The notes under the pieces: model-generated
Databases searched by the model: none
Told to the model about the DNA's origin: nothing
What the model saw: the letters and a program-made list of their open reading frames with translations, nothing else
NCBI GenBank assembly: GCA_900155495.1
Contig: FTLJ01000251.1
Location: 1-59,893 of the forward strand
DNA: 59,893 nucleotides
Origin: Porogramme epimiltina
Taxonomy: Eukaryota; Basidiomycota; Agaricomycetes; Polyporales; Polyporaceae
Direction: 5' to 3'
In this document: positions 36,786-47,061 of the stretch, piece after piece
How the letters are laid out: every line of letters begins with the position of its first letter
Numbering within the stretch: position 1 is the first letter of the stretch
Position numbers and translations under genes: made by a program

Positions 36786-37132
36786 GCTATTATCCGACTG
36801 AGCACCATCGTAGCTTTTACAACAGAAAAATACGCGGTGCGCATTCACAGGAAGGGTTTAGTGAGCAGCGTCCCTACAAGTCAGCTGTTGACCCGTTTCT
36901 CGAAGCAATACCCTCGTCAACCGTTACCAGACACGTCGTGCACGGAGCCGTTTTCTCCATGTCCAGGCTGGCGATAGGGTGTTGTGGCGTTCATAGCTCA
37001 TCTGCGCACGTTCAATAGTACTAGGACCTACTAGTATTTCTCCCGCCGTCCCAGACGATCCCCTCAGTTATGCACATTGTCTCTCCTCATGAACACGATA
37101 GTCCTGCCAGAGGTCCCCCTGGCTGTGCCAGG
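36786..37132. other. 3' flank of H2
   Basis: The first ~65 bases match the flank after H3 (42704-42770). Around 36930-37030 a stretch with CCGTTTTCTCCA...CCAGGCTG.CGATAGG also occurs at 46745-46850. No gene. Confidence 0.5.
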
Positions 37133-37890
37133 TGACCATGAGAGCCAAGACGGGAAGGGATGTGTAGGAGCGGCCGCTGCGAGATGGAGGAGAAGAACTG
37201 TTAGTGAATTAGAGCAGTTTCGAACTTCTTAAATAACGGCCTGTTCGGTAAACCGCTACTGATGCCTACTACCGGTATTTGATGCGCGCTTGAAGCGCTG
37301 CTAGCAGAGGGCGCCTAGCGTGAGGCCATCACCGGTATCCAAATCGTAAGTGCGATTGCGCAAAGTTGCCATCTATGGGCATCAAATATGTGGTGGGCAC
37401 CGGTGGCGGTTTCAAACGGAACAGGCCCTAAAGACTCGCGGCGAGTAGTGGTATTGCCTCCGTTCCGTAATGCCCCCCTCCTGGTCCGTTCATTCGGCTG
37501 TCCTCGGCGGGGTGCTTCACACTGAAGGGGGCAGTGAAGTCCTGATCTCCATTACGTAATGCCCCCCTGGTCCGTTCGTTCGGTTGTCCTCGGCGGGGTC
37601 GTCTGCGTCATCATGTCCTTGAGAGGAGGTGGGACAGTGGGCGCTCCACACTGAAGGCCGGCGGTGAGCGCAAAGCTTCACTGCCCCCTTCAGTGTGAAG
37701 CACCCCGCCGAGGACAACCGAACGAACGGACCAGGGGGGGGCATTACGGAACGGAGGCAATACTACTACTCGCCGCGAGTCTTTAAGTATTTAAGAAGTT
37801 CGAAACTGCTCTAATTCACTAACAGTTCTTCTCCTCCATCTCGCAGCGGCCGCTCCTACACATCCCTTCCCGTCTTGGCTCTCATGGTCA
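37133..37890. repeat. Nested foldback (inverted repeat) upstream of A5
   Basis: Outer arms 37133-37235 and 37787-37890 are inverse copies (GAGCGGCCGCTGCGAGATGGAG against its complement near 37840). Inner arms about 37429-37546 and 37672-37787 are also inverse (TCGCGGCGAGTAGT..., GGGGTGCTTCACACTGAAGG...). A third partial unit in direct orientation lies at 37551-37602. The outer right arm runs into the A5 reading frame and the left arm contains the same codons, so the structure captured and truncated the gene end. Confidence 0.82.
37238..37428. mobile_element. 191-bp MITE-like element with ~50-bp imperfect terminal inverted repeats
   Basis: Begins GGCCTGTTCGGTAAACCGC and ends GCGGTTTCAAACGGAACAGG. 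The complementarity extends inward to GGTATTTGATGC against GCATCAAATATG. It interrupts the left arm of the foldback, whose right-arm partner (CTTCTTAAATACTTAAAGAC in complement) is uninterrupted, so the insertion is younger than the foldback. Termini resemble hAT or Harbinger-type MITEs; the target duplication is not clear. Confidence 0.75.
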
Positions 37891-38837
37891 CTCTGCATGC
37901 GCCGGGCGTGCCCCTCCACGCAAAGCATGTTGTCTTGCAAAACGTCACTGACCCGACCGTCGCCCCTTGGGAGAGGGCCTGTGTGAGTGCAGGCGACTCA
38001 AGAACTACTTCGCGCGTTGTTCACAAGTACGATCTTGTAGTTCGCGGCCGGTGGAGCTGGAGAATGCCACCCTATTTCGGTCTCTGCGGTCAACACTCTC
38101 CGACTGTCCGACGCAATGCCCTGCGGGCGGCAAGACTCAGCGGACGCCATGATGGATCTTGCGAAGGCGCTAGATGACGACAGCATGGTGAAGTTCGCGC
38201 AGGACTTTGCCTTCCATGGGCGCAGTATCGTATGTCCTTGTTTCTTCCTCTCGTGTTCCACTTGTGTTTGATATGCATTCCCTCAGGAGAACTCGTCATG
38301 CTGTCAACATGCGCCCAATAACGACGAACTCGCCGGACTCTTCCAGTGCCAGCTCCAAGGAGTCGACCAGAATTGGAGAACACTCATCGGCTTGGTAGCC
38401 CTCACCGTGCTCGCCGTAGCGACCGTGGTCCGTTTTTGGCGTAGGCCATTGCTCAGATCCCTCAGGAGCTGGCTGAGCGCCATCGGTGGTGTTGTCTGGT
38501 TATTCATGGCCTACATACAGGCCGACGATAACACATCCGAGGACAACTCGAGCGACTCGGACTCGGACAGTGGGGATTTCGAGTTAGCGGCCACAAACAC
38601 GATCGAGGACACGCTCCCTACATATATATCGTATAAACGGCCCATGACTTACACCGCGGAATCTACGCGGAGCGGTATGTTGCTTTCCCCATCGCTTTCA
38701 AGTTTGCAGGCTCACACTAACATTATAACTGTCCAGAGTACTACAGAGTAACCTACGTCGACGACTGCTCTACCCGACATATTAGCGGTATGATGAACAC
38801 AGCGCGTTGCGTGCAGCTCACGAGCTCCTCAGTGTAA
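37884..38837 (+). CDS. A5: 5'-truncated family A gene
   Basis: From the first available ATG the frame runs VTLHAPGVPLHAKHV (aligned to the end of the A4 signal peptide) and ends exon 1 at a Cys before GTGAGT. It continues with GECHPI, MPCGRQDSADAMMDLAKALDDD, ENSSCCQHAPNNDELAGLFQC, a membrane span (LIGLVALTVLAVATVVRFW), an acidic tail and a last exon ending SSSV-stop. Exons 2-4 are fully open and well conserved. What is missing is the start of the signal peptide, replaced by the foldback arm. Without another upstream exon the product would lack a functional secretion signal. Confidence 0.65.
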
Positions 38838-39337
38838 ATGTGCTCGCTATTTCCTCGTGTTTGATATTTTCCGCTGTTCGCATGTCTCGCCCCCTAGCAT
38901 TCCTTACTCAGACTTACACCACACAAGTGCCCATTGATGTAGACGATAATCGTTGTGCCACACACGTGTACATACCCCTGCAATAGCCCCTCTTCGCCGA
39001 GCCAACATATGTATTATTTCTATCAGCTCGTTCGTACGACGACTGAACGAATATAAATCAACTCTCGTAGATATGGAGGTATCCTCCAAGCTAAATCGCC
39101 GTAGTATATCACTCTAGTGCGTCACTCTGTGTCCTTCACGTGCGGTCCTCTGGATTATACCTGGCGAAACAGTCTGCTGATATACAGCATCTGAATCATC
39201 TCATCTGCACCGCCGAGCAGCACAGTTCGTCGTCGTAAGTCGCTTGTGTAAGACTGTGGGGCTGATCAAGGTGAGCAAAGTACGTAAGTCCATGCAACGT
39301 GCTGCATAGGATAGGGAGGGCACCCGTGAGAGCTGTC
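38838..39337. other. Spacer between A5 and R5
   Basis: Divergent version of the A4-R4 spacer (33304-33705). No gene seen; RPS6 3' flank similarity begins near 39230. Confidence 0.5.
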
Positions 39338-40250
39338 TTACGCAATCGTCCTGCAGGAGCACGACGCGCGGTCAATGATAGCGTCGAGACAACAGTAGAG
39401 ACAGAGAGAACACACTTCTTGTGTGACGCCTTGATGAGGGCGACCTTCTCCTTCTTCGTGATACGCTTCGCAAGGAGCGCTTTATACTGGGTCTTCTGCT
39501 CCTTCAGACCCCACCGGTCTATCCGAAGGCGCTTGATGGAGCAGAGGTGACGGAGGCGTTGGAGGCGCACTGGCAGAGAGGTAACGAGACGCTGGATTTT
39601 TGTCCTACGACATCGAACGCCCGAGACGAGACAAAAGCGTGACAATAAAAGTTAGTAATGACGATGTATGTCTCGGTGTACGGCTTGACGTTCTCCTTTT
39701 TCGCGCTCTCCACCTCCCTCCTCACGATGTGCTGGTGAACGTCGTCTTCCTTCGACAGGTTGAAGAATTTGCGAGTCTTCGTCGCACGCTTCGGCCCCAG
39801 ACGCTTAGGGCGGACGTTGTGCGTGAGGCCAGGGAGCTCGTTCGCGCCTACTTGACGATCACGAGGAACAGGACGGGGACATCGGGGACGACGCCGTACC
39901 CGCGGACGGGCTTGTGCTTGCGCTCGCCAGTAAGGCGGACATGGTACTAATATGGGCCGTCCGAGAAAAGGAGGCAGACACGGTGGGGAGGAGGACGCCC
40001 TACTTCATGGGGAAACCCTGCTTGTCGTTTCCGCCGGTGATGCGGAAGACGTAGCCCTTCCATTCGTCGCCGAGGGAGCCTCCCGGGACCTCCTGTGCGA
40101 TACGATGGTCGTAGTAGAAGATGTGGCTGGGCGGAGACACAAGATGAGATCGCGCACGGAACTCAATGGCAAGATAGACGCACTGTTTCTCGTCGTCAAA
40201 GTCGATATAGCCTTTGCTTCCCCCGTTGCGAGGTCTGTCTGCCCTTGAAG
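39338..40250 (-). pseudogene. R5: RPS6 pseudogene
   Basis: Minus-strand RPS6-like sequence including [17 protein letters not shown] and [13 protein letters not shown] directly followed by a stop where Gln is expected. Frames are then disrupted through the RVRLLL and [10 protein letters not shown] blocks, with a late intact KASHKK. It carries the same extra sequence upstream of exon 2 as R4 (HE.....FQYAYPCT on the minus strand, 40.25-40.39 kb). Confidence 0.85.
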
Positions 40251-41155
40251 TAAAGTTTTGAGGACCCCTTGCAAGATGTTGTTCTTGAAGAATACGTGCC
40301 AGGGGGAAGTGGTGCAAGGATAGGCGTACTGAAACGCTAAGTCGCGAGTCTCGTGGAGCTGAACGACGAGACGAACGTACGACATCTTCTCATCGCCCAA
40401 ATTGAATCACCATCAGTTCCCCCGTTCTTAACCAGCTTACGACCTATACCTCCCTCTGAACACGCATAATGTCACTGGTGCTGTAGAGCTCCATGCTGCC
40501 AAGAGGTAAGGAAGTTGAATATCAGGGCCACTGGTACCGTGGTGTGTTGAAGGGGTACGCACATTCGAGCATTAATGGGAGTATCTCAATGATGGTAGCG
40601 AAGACAGTGTGTAATGGTCGGCGTCGAGAGTCACGCTAAGAGAGACAAGCGAGGAGGCGAGGAGATCCGCGAGCACCGACCCACTACTGGGTCGAGGCCC
40701 TGGGTGTGCGTATTGGTTCGCCGAAGAGTAACTGTGTATCATACGTAAGGTGCAAGTAGTCGAAATCAAAACGGGTAATCAAGCACGTGACAGGGAGCTG
40801 TTACACAGTGACGATATAGTCTCGAGTAGGATAACCTAACGCAGTTACATATACACAGACAACGCACTGGCGCGTGGTGCAGAGGCTGGAACAAGGTTTG
40901 GGACTGCACAGTCCCGCCAGCCACCGTGAATCGTGAGAGTCGAGATCAAGTCGGTGACGTCGGTGGGCCGGCGCTCCGTCTCCAAGCTCCTCGAGCCGGC
41001 CCGGCCCAGCCGCCCAGGGGTTGACGCGCAGCCTGATGATGTTTTTCCCGCTTCCCCCTATTCCTAACCGTGCCACCTTAACCAGGACCGTCTTGCCATC
41101 CTGTATCTCCCGAAATACATACCCTAATCGTCCAACCTCTACTTGGCTGGCCATA
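40250..41155. promoter_or_regulatory. Copied RPS6 promoter between R5 and H3, with ~235-bp insertion
   Basis: The dyad GGGACTGCACAGTCCC lies at about 40898-40913 within the conserved AAGGTTTG/GCCAGCCACC context. Compared with the R4/H2 copy, ~235 bases are inserted at about 40581-40816 between ATTAATGGG and TAGTCTCGAGTAGG. The insert has a partial inverted pair (AGTGTGTAA near its start, TTACACAGT near its end) and no coding potential. Confidence 0.6.
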
Positions 41156-42703
41156 ATGTCTAATCACTTGCACGACTACGCCCTCAAACCCCTACAACCC
41201 GAGTTCAAGCACGAGACTCAGAGGCTCCTCGATGATGACGCCCTCTCCGATGACGAACTATGCGGGCAAGCCCGCACACACCTCCAGGTCTTCCAACACT
41301 CCCCGTATGACATTCACGTTGAACCAGCGTGGGTATCTCGAGCCGAACAGGTCTTCCAAACACCTGAGCGAGAGGGATGCAACGGTGGATATACTACCGA
41401 GAAGATGCTGAACGCGATGCTCACAGCCGCAGACGAGCTTGGCCTGCGCGCTGGGAGGCGATATGTCTCCGCGGCTATCTGCGCGTGCGCTGTAGAGGCC
41501 TTCAAGCCGAGTGATCTCGTCGGCGGCTCTCCTCCGGAGGTGGCTGCCGTCGCTGATCGTCTCGCCCGCGCGCTGGAGGAGCTTGCGACGTTTTGGGTAG
41601 CATATATGCTATGGCCATGTGAGTCACATCGTTGGTTTTCAACTACACGTCGAGCTAACGTATGAAACATAGTCACGGCGATATCTAGTGGCGGAACGGT
41701 GGGCTTCTGCTCCGACCTCGTCGACTCCACCGATGCGAGTACGACCTCTTGGAGAGGGAGAGGAGTATACGGCGAGATAAGACGTCGATACGGCCCCCTT
41801 GAGGACCAGGTGAGACCGCATTCCAATAAGCTCTTTCAGTCTCGTGGCCTGGGACTAAACCGGATCAAACTAGGTTGCACGTCGGGAGCGATACACGTCA
41901 TTTTGGTCTGGACGTGTAAGCGTTGTGGCCCCGAAGACCTTCTTGAAAACGCTCCCGAAGTATATCACGAGCTACCACGCGTTAGTATTCATTCTCCAGC
42001 CTGATGCTGTGATGGTGCGCCCCGATGATCCCCAGGAAGAGGTGCGTTTTCGTAGGATGTTGACGTTGTAGTACGACGACTGACAAATATTGCGGTTGAT
42101 AAAATTTGGTCAGAGAGACTCGAAAACGATCACGCTCGACATTCTCAAGCACTTCTGCGAGCTCAAAGACGTCCAAGAGCTAGTCCTTCATCTCTGCGAG
42201 CCCCAGAACGCGCTCTTTATTGACCCCTCAAATGACAAATTCTTCGAGCGGTTTGCGTGGTGTCTATTCCCTACCGAGGTTCGTTGTCCCACGGTTCCAA
42301 TTTCACACACTGCGCAATCTTACGCCGACCGTTGTAGACCCCGAATAGGTATGAGATACGGATACAGCCGGAATACGACAGCGATCTGCCCGCGAACAAC
42401 AAGACGCACGTCACGTTCGAAGATCATAGCGGATCCGTCGATTCTCCCAGATGGTTCAAGGAGCACAGTCAGGCCAGTGGTGGGGTCGATCTGCCAAACC
42501 CCGAACTGCTTCGGGTACACGCTGCGCTAGCGCGGGTTATGTACCTGAGTGGGGCTGCTGGAATATTCCCGATGGATGCATGCCCGGATATGACTGGTGG
42601 GGTCGCTGGGTATGGTGGAGACTTCGTTGAGAGGGTGGTCGACGGACCGGATGTGGTGTATCTTCGGCGCGTTGTCTCTGAGCTTTTGGCAGGTAATACT
42701 TAG
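41156..42703 (+). CDS. H3: HNH-family protein that has lost the HNH core
   Basis: Exons 41156-41618, 41673-41809, 42000-42041, 42114-42278 and 42338-42703 total 1173 nt, giving an open 390-residue frame. It parallels H2 throughout (LKPLQPEFKHETQRLL, AGRRYVSAAICACAVEA, ILKHFCELKDVQELVLHLCEP, VMYLSGAAGIFPMDACPD). The former HNH exon (41810-41999) is again out of frame with stops. Only its last 42 nt, from a TCTCCAG acceptor, can be used, as in H2. Because both copies keep phase with the same unusual acceptor, the loss of the nuclease core predates the tandem duplication. Function unknown; enzymatic activity is unlikely. Confidence 0.73.
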
Positions 42704-43271
42704 GTTATTATCCGACTGAGCACCTTTGTAGCTTTTGTAGCAGAAACCTACACTGTGCGCATTCATAGCGAACGGTCTCCTAAGCAGAGTTACTCAAATT
42801 CGACAGAAAGGGGGCTAGTCAATAAATTGCGGGGAGGGTGAATGTTATGTGTATTCGATTTCCGGTGAGCAGAACCCTGTACCTATCGCTCAGCATGCGG
42901 TTAGGGCTCTGGAGTTCGCTTCCTCACGTTTTCGAACCATAGCATTTGCGGATCGGAGAAATTGTCTCAACCCGTATCCTTGACGTCCCGGAACACCTCA
43001 TCGGCCCTGCGCCGCCGAACATGAGTCCGCCATGGTAATGCATGGGGGCCTCGACTGCCAGTGAAACGCAATCCGCATGTCCGACAGCATGAAAGCGTTC
43101 CAGTTACATGCACGCAGCACCAGTTATGTGGCGGGACCTCCACCTGCATATGGAGTGACAATTGGCGTGGGTGAAACTCCGACTCCCATCACCGCCACAT
43201 ATATATGTCTAGTGGCGAGCGTAAGTAGTGTTTAACTTTCACTCACTCGACCCCAGTGTTCTCCTGTTGCT
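42704..43271. other. Spacer between H3 and the coiled-coil gene
   Basis: The start resembles the H2 3' flank. The remainder holds no recognisable gene; a ~40-base AT-rich segment (ATATATATGT) precedes the next start codon by ~70 bases. Confidence 0.5.
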
Positions 43272-44811
43272 ATGTCAGATTTAACCTCCGCTGTATCGTC
43301 CAACACTGCTGCTCTTAGGGCGACTTCTCAAGACCTTTTTCGTTGTCTGGACCAACTACGCAGCCAAGTCGTTCAGGTTGACGAGTATGCGTCACAAGCC
43401 TTCCAAGCGCGTTGCCACATCCACTACAAGGTTAGTATTGGGTTGCCTCTGTAGATGTCTGTTATAAAACAACGCTTTTTAGGACGTTTACGAACTAGTT
43501 TCGCAATCCTCGCTTTTCGCTGTCGACGTCTCAGTTAGCATCAGTTGTAATGCATATCTAGTCCTCCATTCATTGCTGCCACCAGCGTACTAACATAGCA
43601 CCTATCACTCCAGTGTATCTCCTCGTGGATGCGTGCGGCGAGGGTATGTTGTCCGTCACGGTGGAGGACATGATAGGAGAACTGGGCATGATGAAGGAGG
43701 TGCGTCTAAGTATATTCAGTTTATTCCGTGGCGTTGAATACAATGATCCGAAAGAAACTAGAATCTATGGTCTTCGACTTGACTCCCAAGTTCACAGCTG
43801 TATCGAGGGATTACCAGCAGCTATTCGTGGATATGGACTCCGCCCTTGCTACCGCCCCGACTGTGGCGCAGTCCTCCATCGAGAAAACGAAGGCTACGAT
43901 AAGTCGCCTAGAGCAAACGTTGCATGGGTGCGTAGTGGAGTAGTACACATATCCTCCGACACTAACCTACCCGGCGCATTGCATAGTTCCCGTGAAGATT
44001 CTTATTGGACATCGTTCCTGACGCATATCTTCAAAAGGTCCTATGATGCGCGAAGCGCTCAGCCGACTGTCGCGGAATGGAGCGGGGAATCCCGTCAACG
44101 ACGTCGTGATGTGCGCATCGCCAACACATCACAGGATATTACAACACAGACCCCGTTAGCGATCGAGAGTATCAGCGACAGCGAACTTCAATCCCAGCCG
44201 AAGGGGTGGATGCGGGCATTCCTTGATGCCTTGCTGAGTACAGTGTCCATATTTGGGGGCGACGTAGACATCCCGAACGACCCTGTCGAGAGAGAACGTA
44301 CGTTCTAACGCATCCTACGCCCTAGAGAAACGCCTCTAAAATTGTGCTGGCTTAGGCTTCCAGACACTTCTTAAAGCCGAGCAGAAGAAGCTCAAGGAGA
44401 TGGAGGAACGTGTGAAGGCACGGAGTATGATAGACTCTGACGCCATTCACAGGAATATCAGAGACGCACAAGGCCTCTTGATGAAGCAGTGTGGTTTGAT
44501 AAAGCAGACATTCTCAGATGTATCATGCGGGGTATGTGGTAGGCGTACATTGGTGATAGCTCCCTCAGCGCTCACTCTGGTCGCGACGCGAAACTAGCTA
44601 GCCGAAGAAATGAATATTCGTATGACGGGTCTCCAAGGCGTGAAGAATGAAGCTGAATCCGTGGTACGTAGAGCTACCTACTACCAACGATGGAAAACGT
44701 CGCGCTCAGCGTCAGGTCAAAGGAAACCCAACAGAGTCTCTTCAGCATCAATCGCCAAGTGGCCGCGAGCGCGCCTCACTGGGAAGACGTTGCCGCCGAG
44801 CTCAAAGAGTA
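43272..44811 (+). pseudogene. Coiled-coil protein gene disrupted at its 3' end by a pogo-like MITE
   Basis: Starts MSDLTSAVSSNTAALRATSQ. Splicing at 43431, 43545, 43718, 43927, 44300 and 44530 (all GT-AG) joins helical segments: VYELVSQSSLFAVD, LESMVFDLTPKFTAVSRDY, IEKTKATISRLEQTLHG, YWTSFLTHIFKRSY, LKAEQKKLKEMEERVKAR and IRDAQGLLMKQCGLIKQ. Near 44668 the last helical part (SKETQQSLFSINRQVAAS) is only reachable with a one-base shift, so a frameshift or unusual splice exists there. The helix then breaks at ELKEY where the MITE begins; the frame continues for a few codons to a stop on the far side. No known family is recognised beyond long heptad repeats. Confidence 0.6.
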
Positions 44812-45255
44812 CAGTCGACACCCTTGTAACGCATACCCCTCGGGAACCGCCCGAAGGTATGCGTTATGGGGGGTTATGCGTTCTGAGAGTGGGCGCCTAA
44901 GGCCGAGGGACCACGCGAAGCCTTAGGCGCCGGCTCGGCCGTGCGGCATGGCCTCGCGACAACCCCTCCCGGCGCGATATGTCGCCATAAACGCAGGTAA
45001 CCAGACCTGTAAACAGTTCCATTCAAATCTAAACTTATTTAGAGAACAATAAATCTCTTGCCCCCTCCCGATTTGGACATATATAGGGCGTTACATAACG
45101 ATGTTATCCGTTATGGACCCCCGACCGAGCTATGCGTTATGCGTTATGACGAGATCATGCCTTATGCTCACTATCCCGACTTGGGAGGCACCCCCCGGTA
45201 TGCCATAGCACAGGTTATGCCTTATCACAGGCATGCCTTATAAGAGTGTCGACTG
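44812..45255. mobile_element. 444-bp pogo/Fot1-like MITE (Tc1-mariner superfamily)
   Basis: Left end CAGTCGACACCCTTGTAACG and right end complement CAGTCGACACTCTTATAAGG form ~26-bp terminal inverted repeats. They are flanked by TA at 44810-44811 and 45256-45257, the expected target duplication. The termini resemble Fot1/pogo family ends. Inside are many copies of GTTATGC(G/C)TTAT-type words in both orientations (44860-44880, 45090-45150, 45200-45240). No transposase is present, so it is non-autonomous. Confidence 0.85.
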
Positions 45256-47061
45256 TATATGATCTTACCGATAAGTGACAGTTAGGGAATGATCGTCGTC
45301 ACCATTGCCATTCTGTGCGAAGTCAGAGTTTTATTAGAACCCATCATCTTTTCCGGCTTGCCCTCCGAATAGTATGATTAAGTACGGGACCCACTACGTA
45401 GTATCCTCGCATTTTGTGTTCTTCGGGCTCAGAAGAAAGAACTCAGGTAGTGGTACTCTGCGTGTCAAGTGGAGGATTTCGGGTAAGAGAGACTAGGTTG
45501 GGTGCCAGGAGAATTTGCCAGCGACGCGCTCTGAGGGGACAGAATATTCACATCACGTGAGAGGTGCGCCCGGCGCTTCCGGAACTCGAGCCGGCTCTGG
45601 CTTGCTGGCATTTTTTGAAGTCTTCTCGCTTTTATGCGCAGGTAGCATCTCTAATTCTGTCAGGACTCGATGTGAGCTTTGTTCGACATAAACATACACC
45701 TCTTATATATCCGGATACGCTTAGGCTTCTCTCGGCACGGTTCGTCTCTCATACACCGCTAGGGGGAAGGAGGGGTCTTCCCGTTGGCAATATTGAGCTT
45801 ATTAGTAAGAGCTTCGCTTATCTTCTTAGAACCTCTGTGAGCACTGAGTATGATGGTCTTAAGTGTCGCGATCTGTTCTGCTCACACCATTCTTACTGCC
45901 AGTCTCGATGCATCAGCTCTGCACTTGCCTATGAGTGCGCCCCAATATTTATCGACATCGCGATCCCCTCCCTATCCAAATTTAGTATACGCTTTGCTAC
46001 AGATCACCATTTTTAATCGCGCTGCTAGCCCAATGTCGAACCGGCGGTGATGCGACAGCTACTGGCGCACTGAGATGCTCGAACCAGAGGGAATGGCACG
46101 CGACGCCAAATTGTGCTGCATCTGGTGGGACCTCTGGAGTTACATAGGTGTGGCCTCATAGAAAGCACAAATCGCGTACGTGCACCTCCTAGTCCTTTGT
46201 TTGTCTGTCTCTCATAATCGTCTTACTCATGGTGGGCCCTCATCCTAGCTTGGGTTCTTCGACCTCCTCTCGTTCGACCACGCCTTCTTCGACATGCTAC
46301 GCGTTCATGAAGTATCACCATGGCGAACCACTGTCCTCTGAAACGGTCGAATCGTCGAAACGACCATCCGCGGCCGCTCCATTTCCCTTATGGTCATGTA
46401 TAGGGCATTGCCGCGCCTCGGGTAAGTCCTCCGCTTCATTCTTCCTACGGACCGCGACCTTATGCAACACAGATACCTCAAGTGCACAGCGTGGCGTCGT
46501 ATATGACATGGCAACGTCTCCGTAAACTACTCATCAGAACGCTAGTGTAAGGCACGAAACAATTGGAGACGTGGTCGACACCAACGTTGTTTGCATCATT
46601 GAAGACTTCATCCGGCGGGGGCTTCGAAGAGTCTGTCCACACTCCGCTGGCACTAACCTAAGAGGGTTTCCTTGGCGTGTGTACAGATTCCGTTGGACCT
46701 GTTGAGGCGTGTCTCAACACATCAGATCAGGAGCGTCCTGTGTGAGACCGTTTTCTCCAACCCCAGGCTGCCGATAGGATGCGGTACTGTCATTTATAGC
46801 CCATCCACTGCACATGTTTGTAGGTAGTAGGATCTATTTTTCCCGACACTCCCTCGGTGAGACTTTTATACGGTTATTGTCGTTCTCGCCTGTTATCCCC
46901 AAGAGCCGCCGCGAACATCCAGCTTGCGAGAGACTTTGGAATGGTGTGAAATGAAGGAAGCATGTGGAAATATATATGTAAGTTCTCATGCAACTGACTC
47001 TACGGTGCATGCATCCCACACGCTTCGCTACTATGCTGGCGTCTTCCATAACTTTCTGCCC
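45256..47061. other. Region without supportable gene
   Basis: Two frames (45564-46016, about 150 codons, and 46229-46525) are open but show no motif, no splice consistency and no paralogue. Around 46745-46850 sequence shared with 36930-37030 occurs. The 3' flank of F2 begins at about 46.9 kb. Confidence 0.45.

Noticed and set aside
45564..46525. Two open frames as genes
   Set aside because: No homology with anything in the window, no plausible intron pattern, and no recognisable domain.
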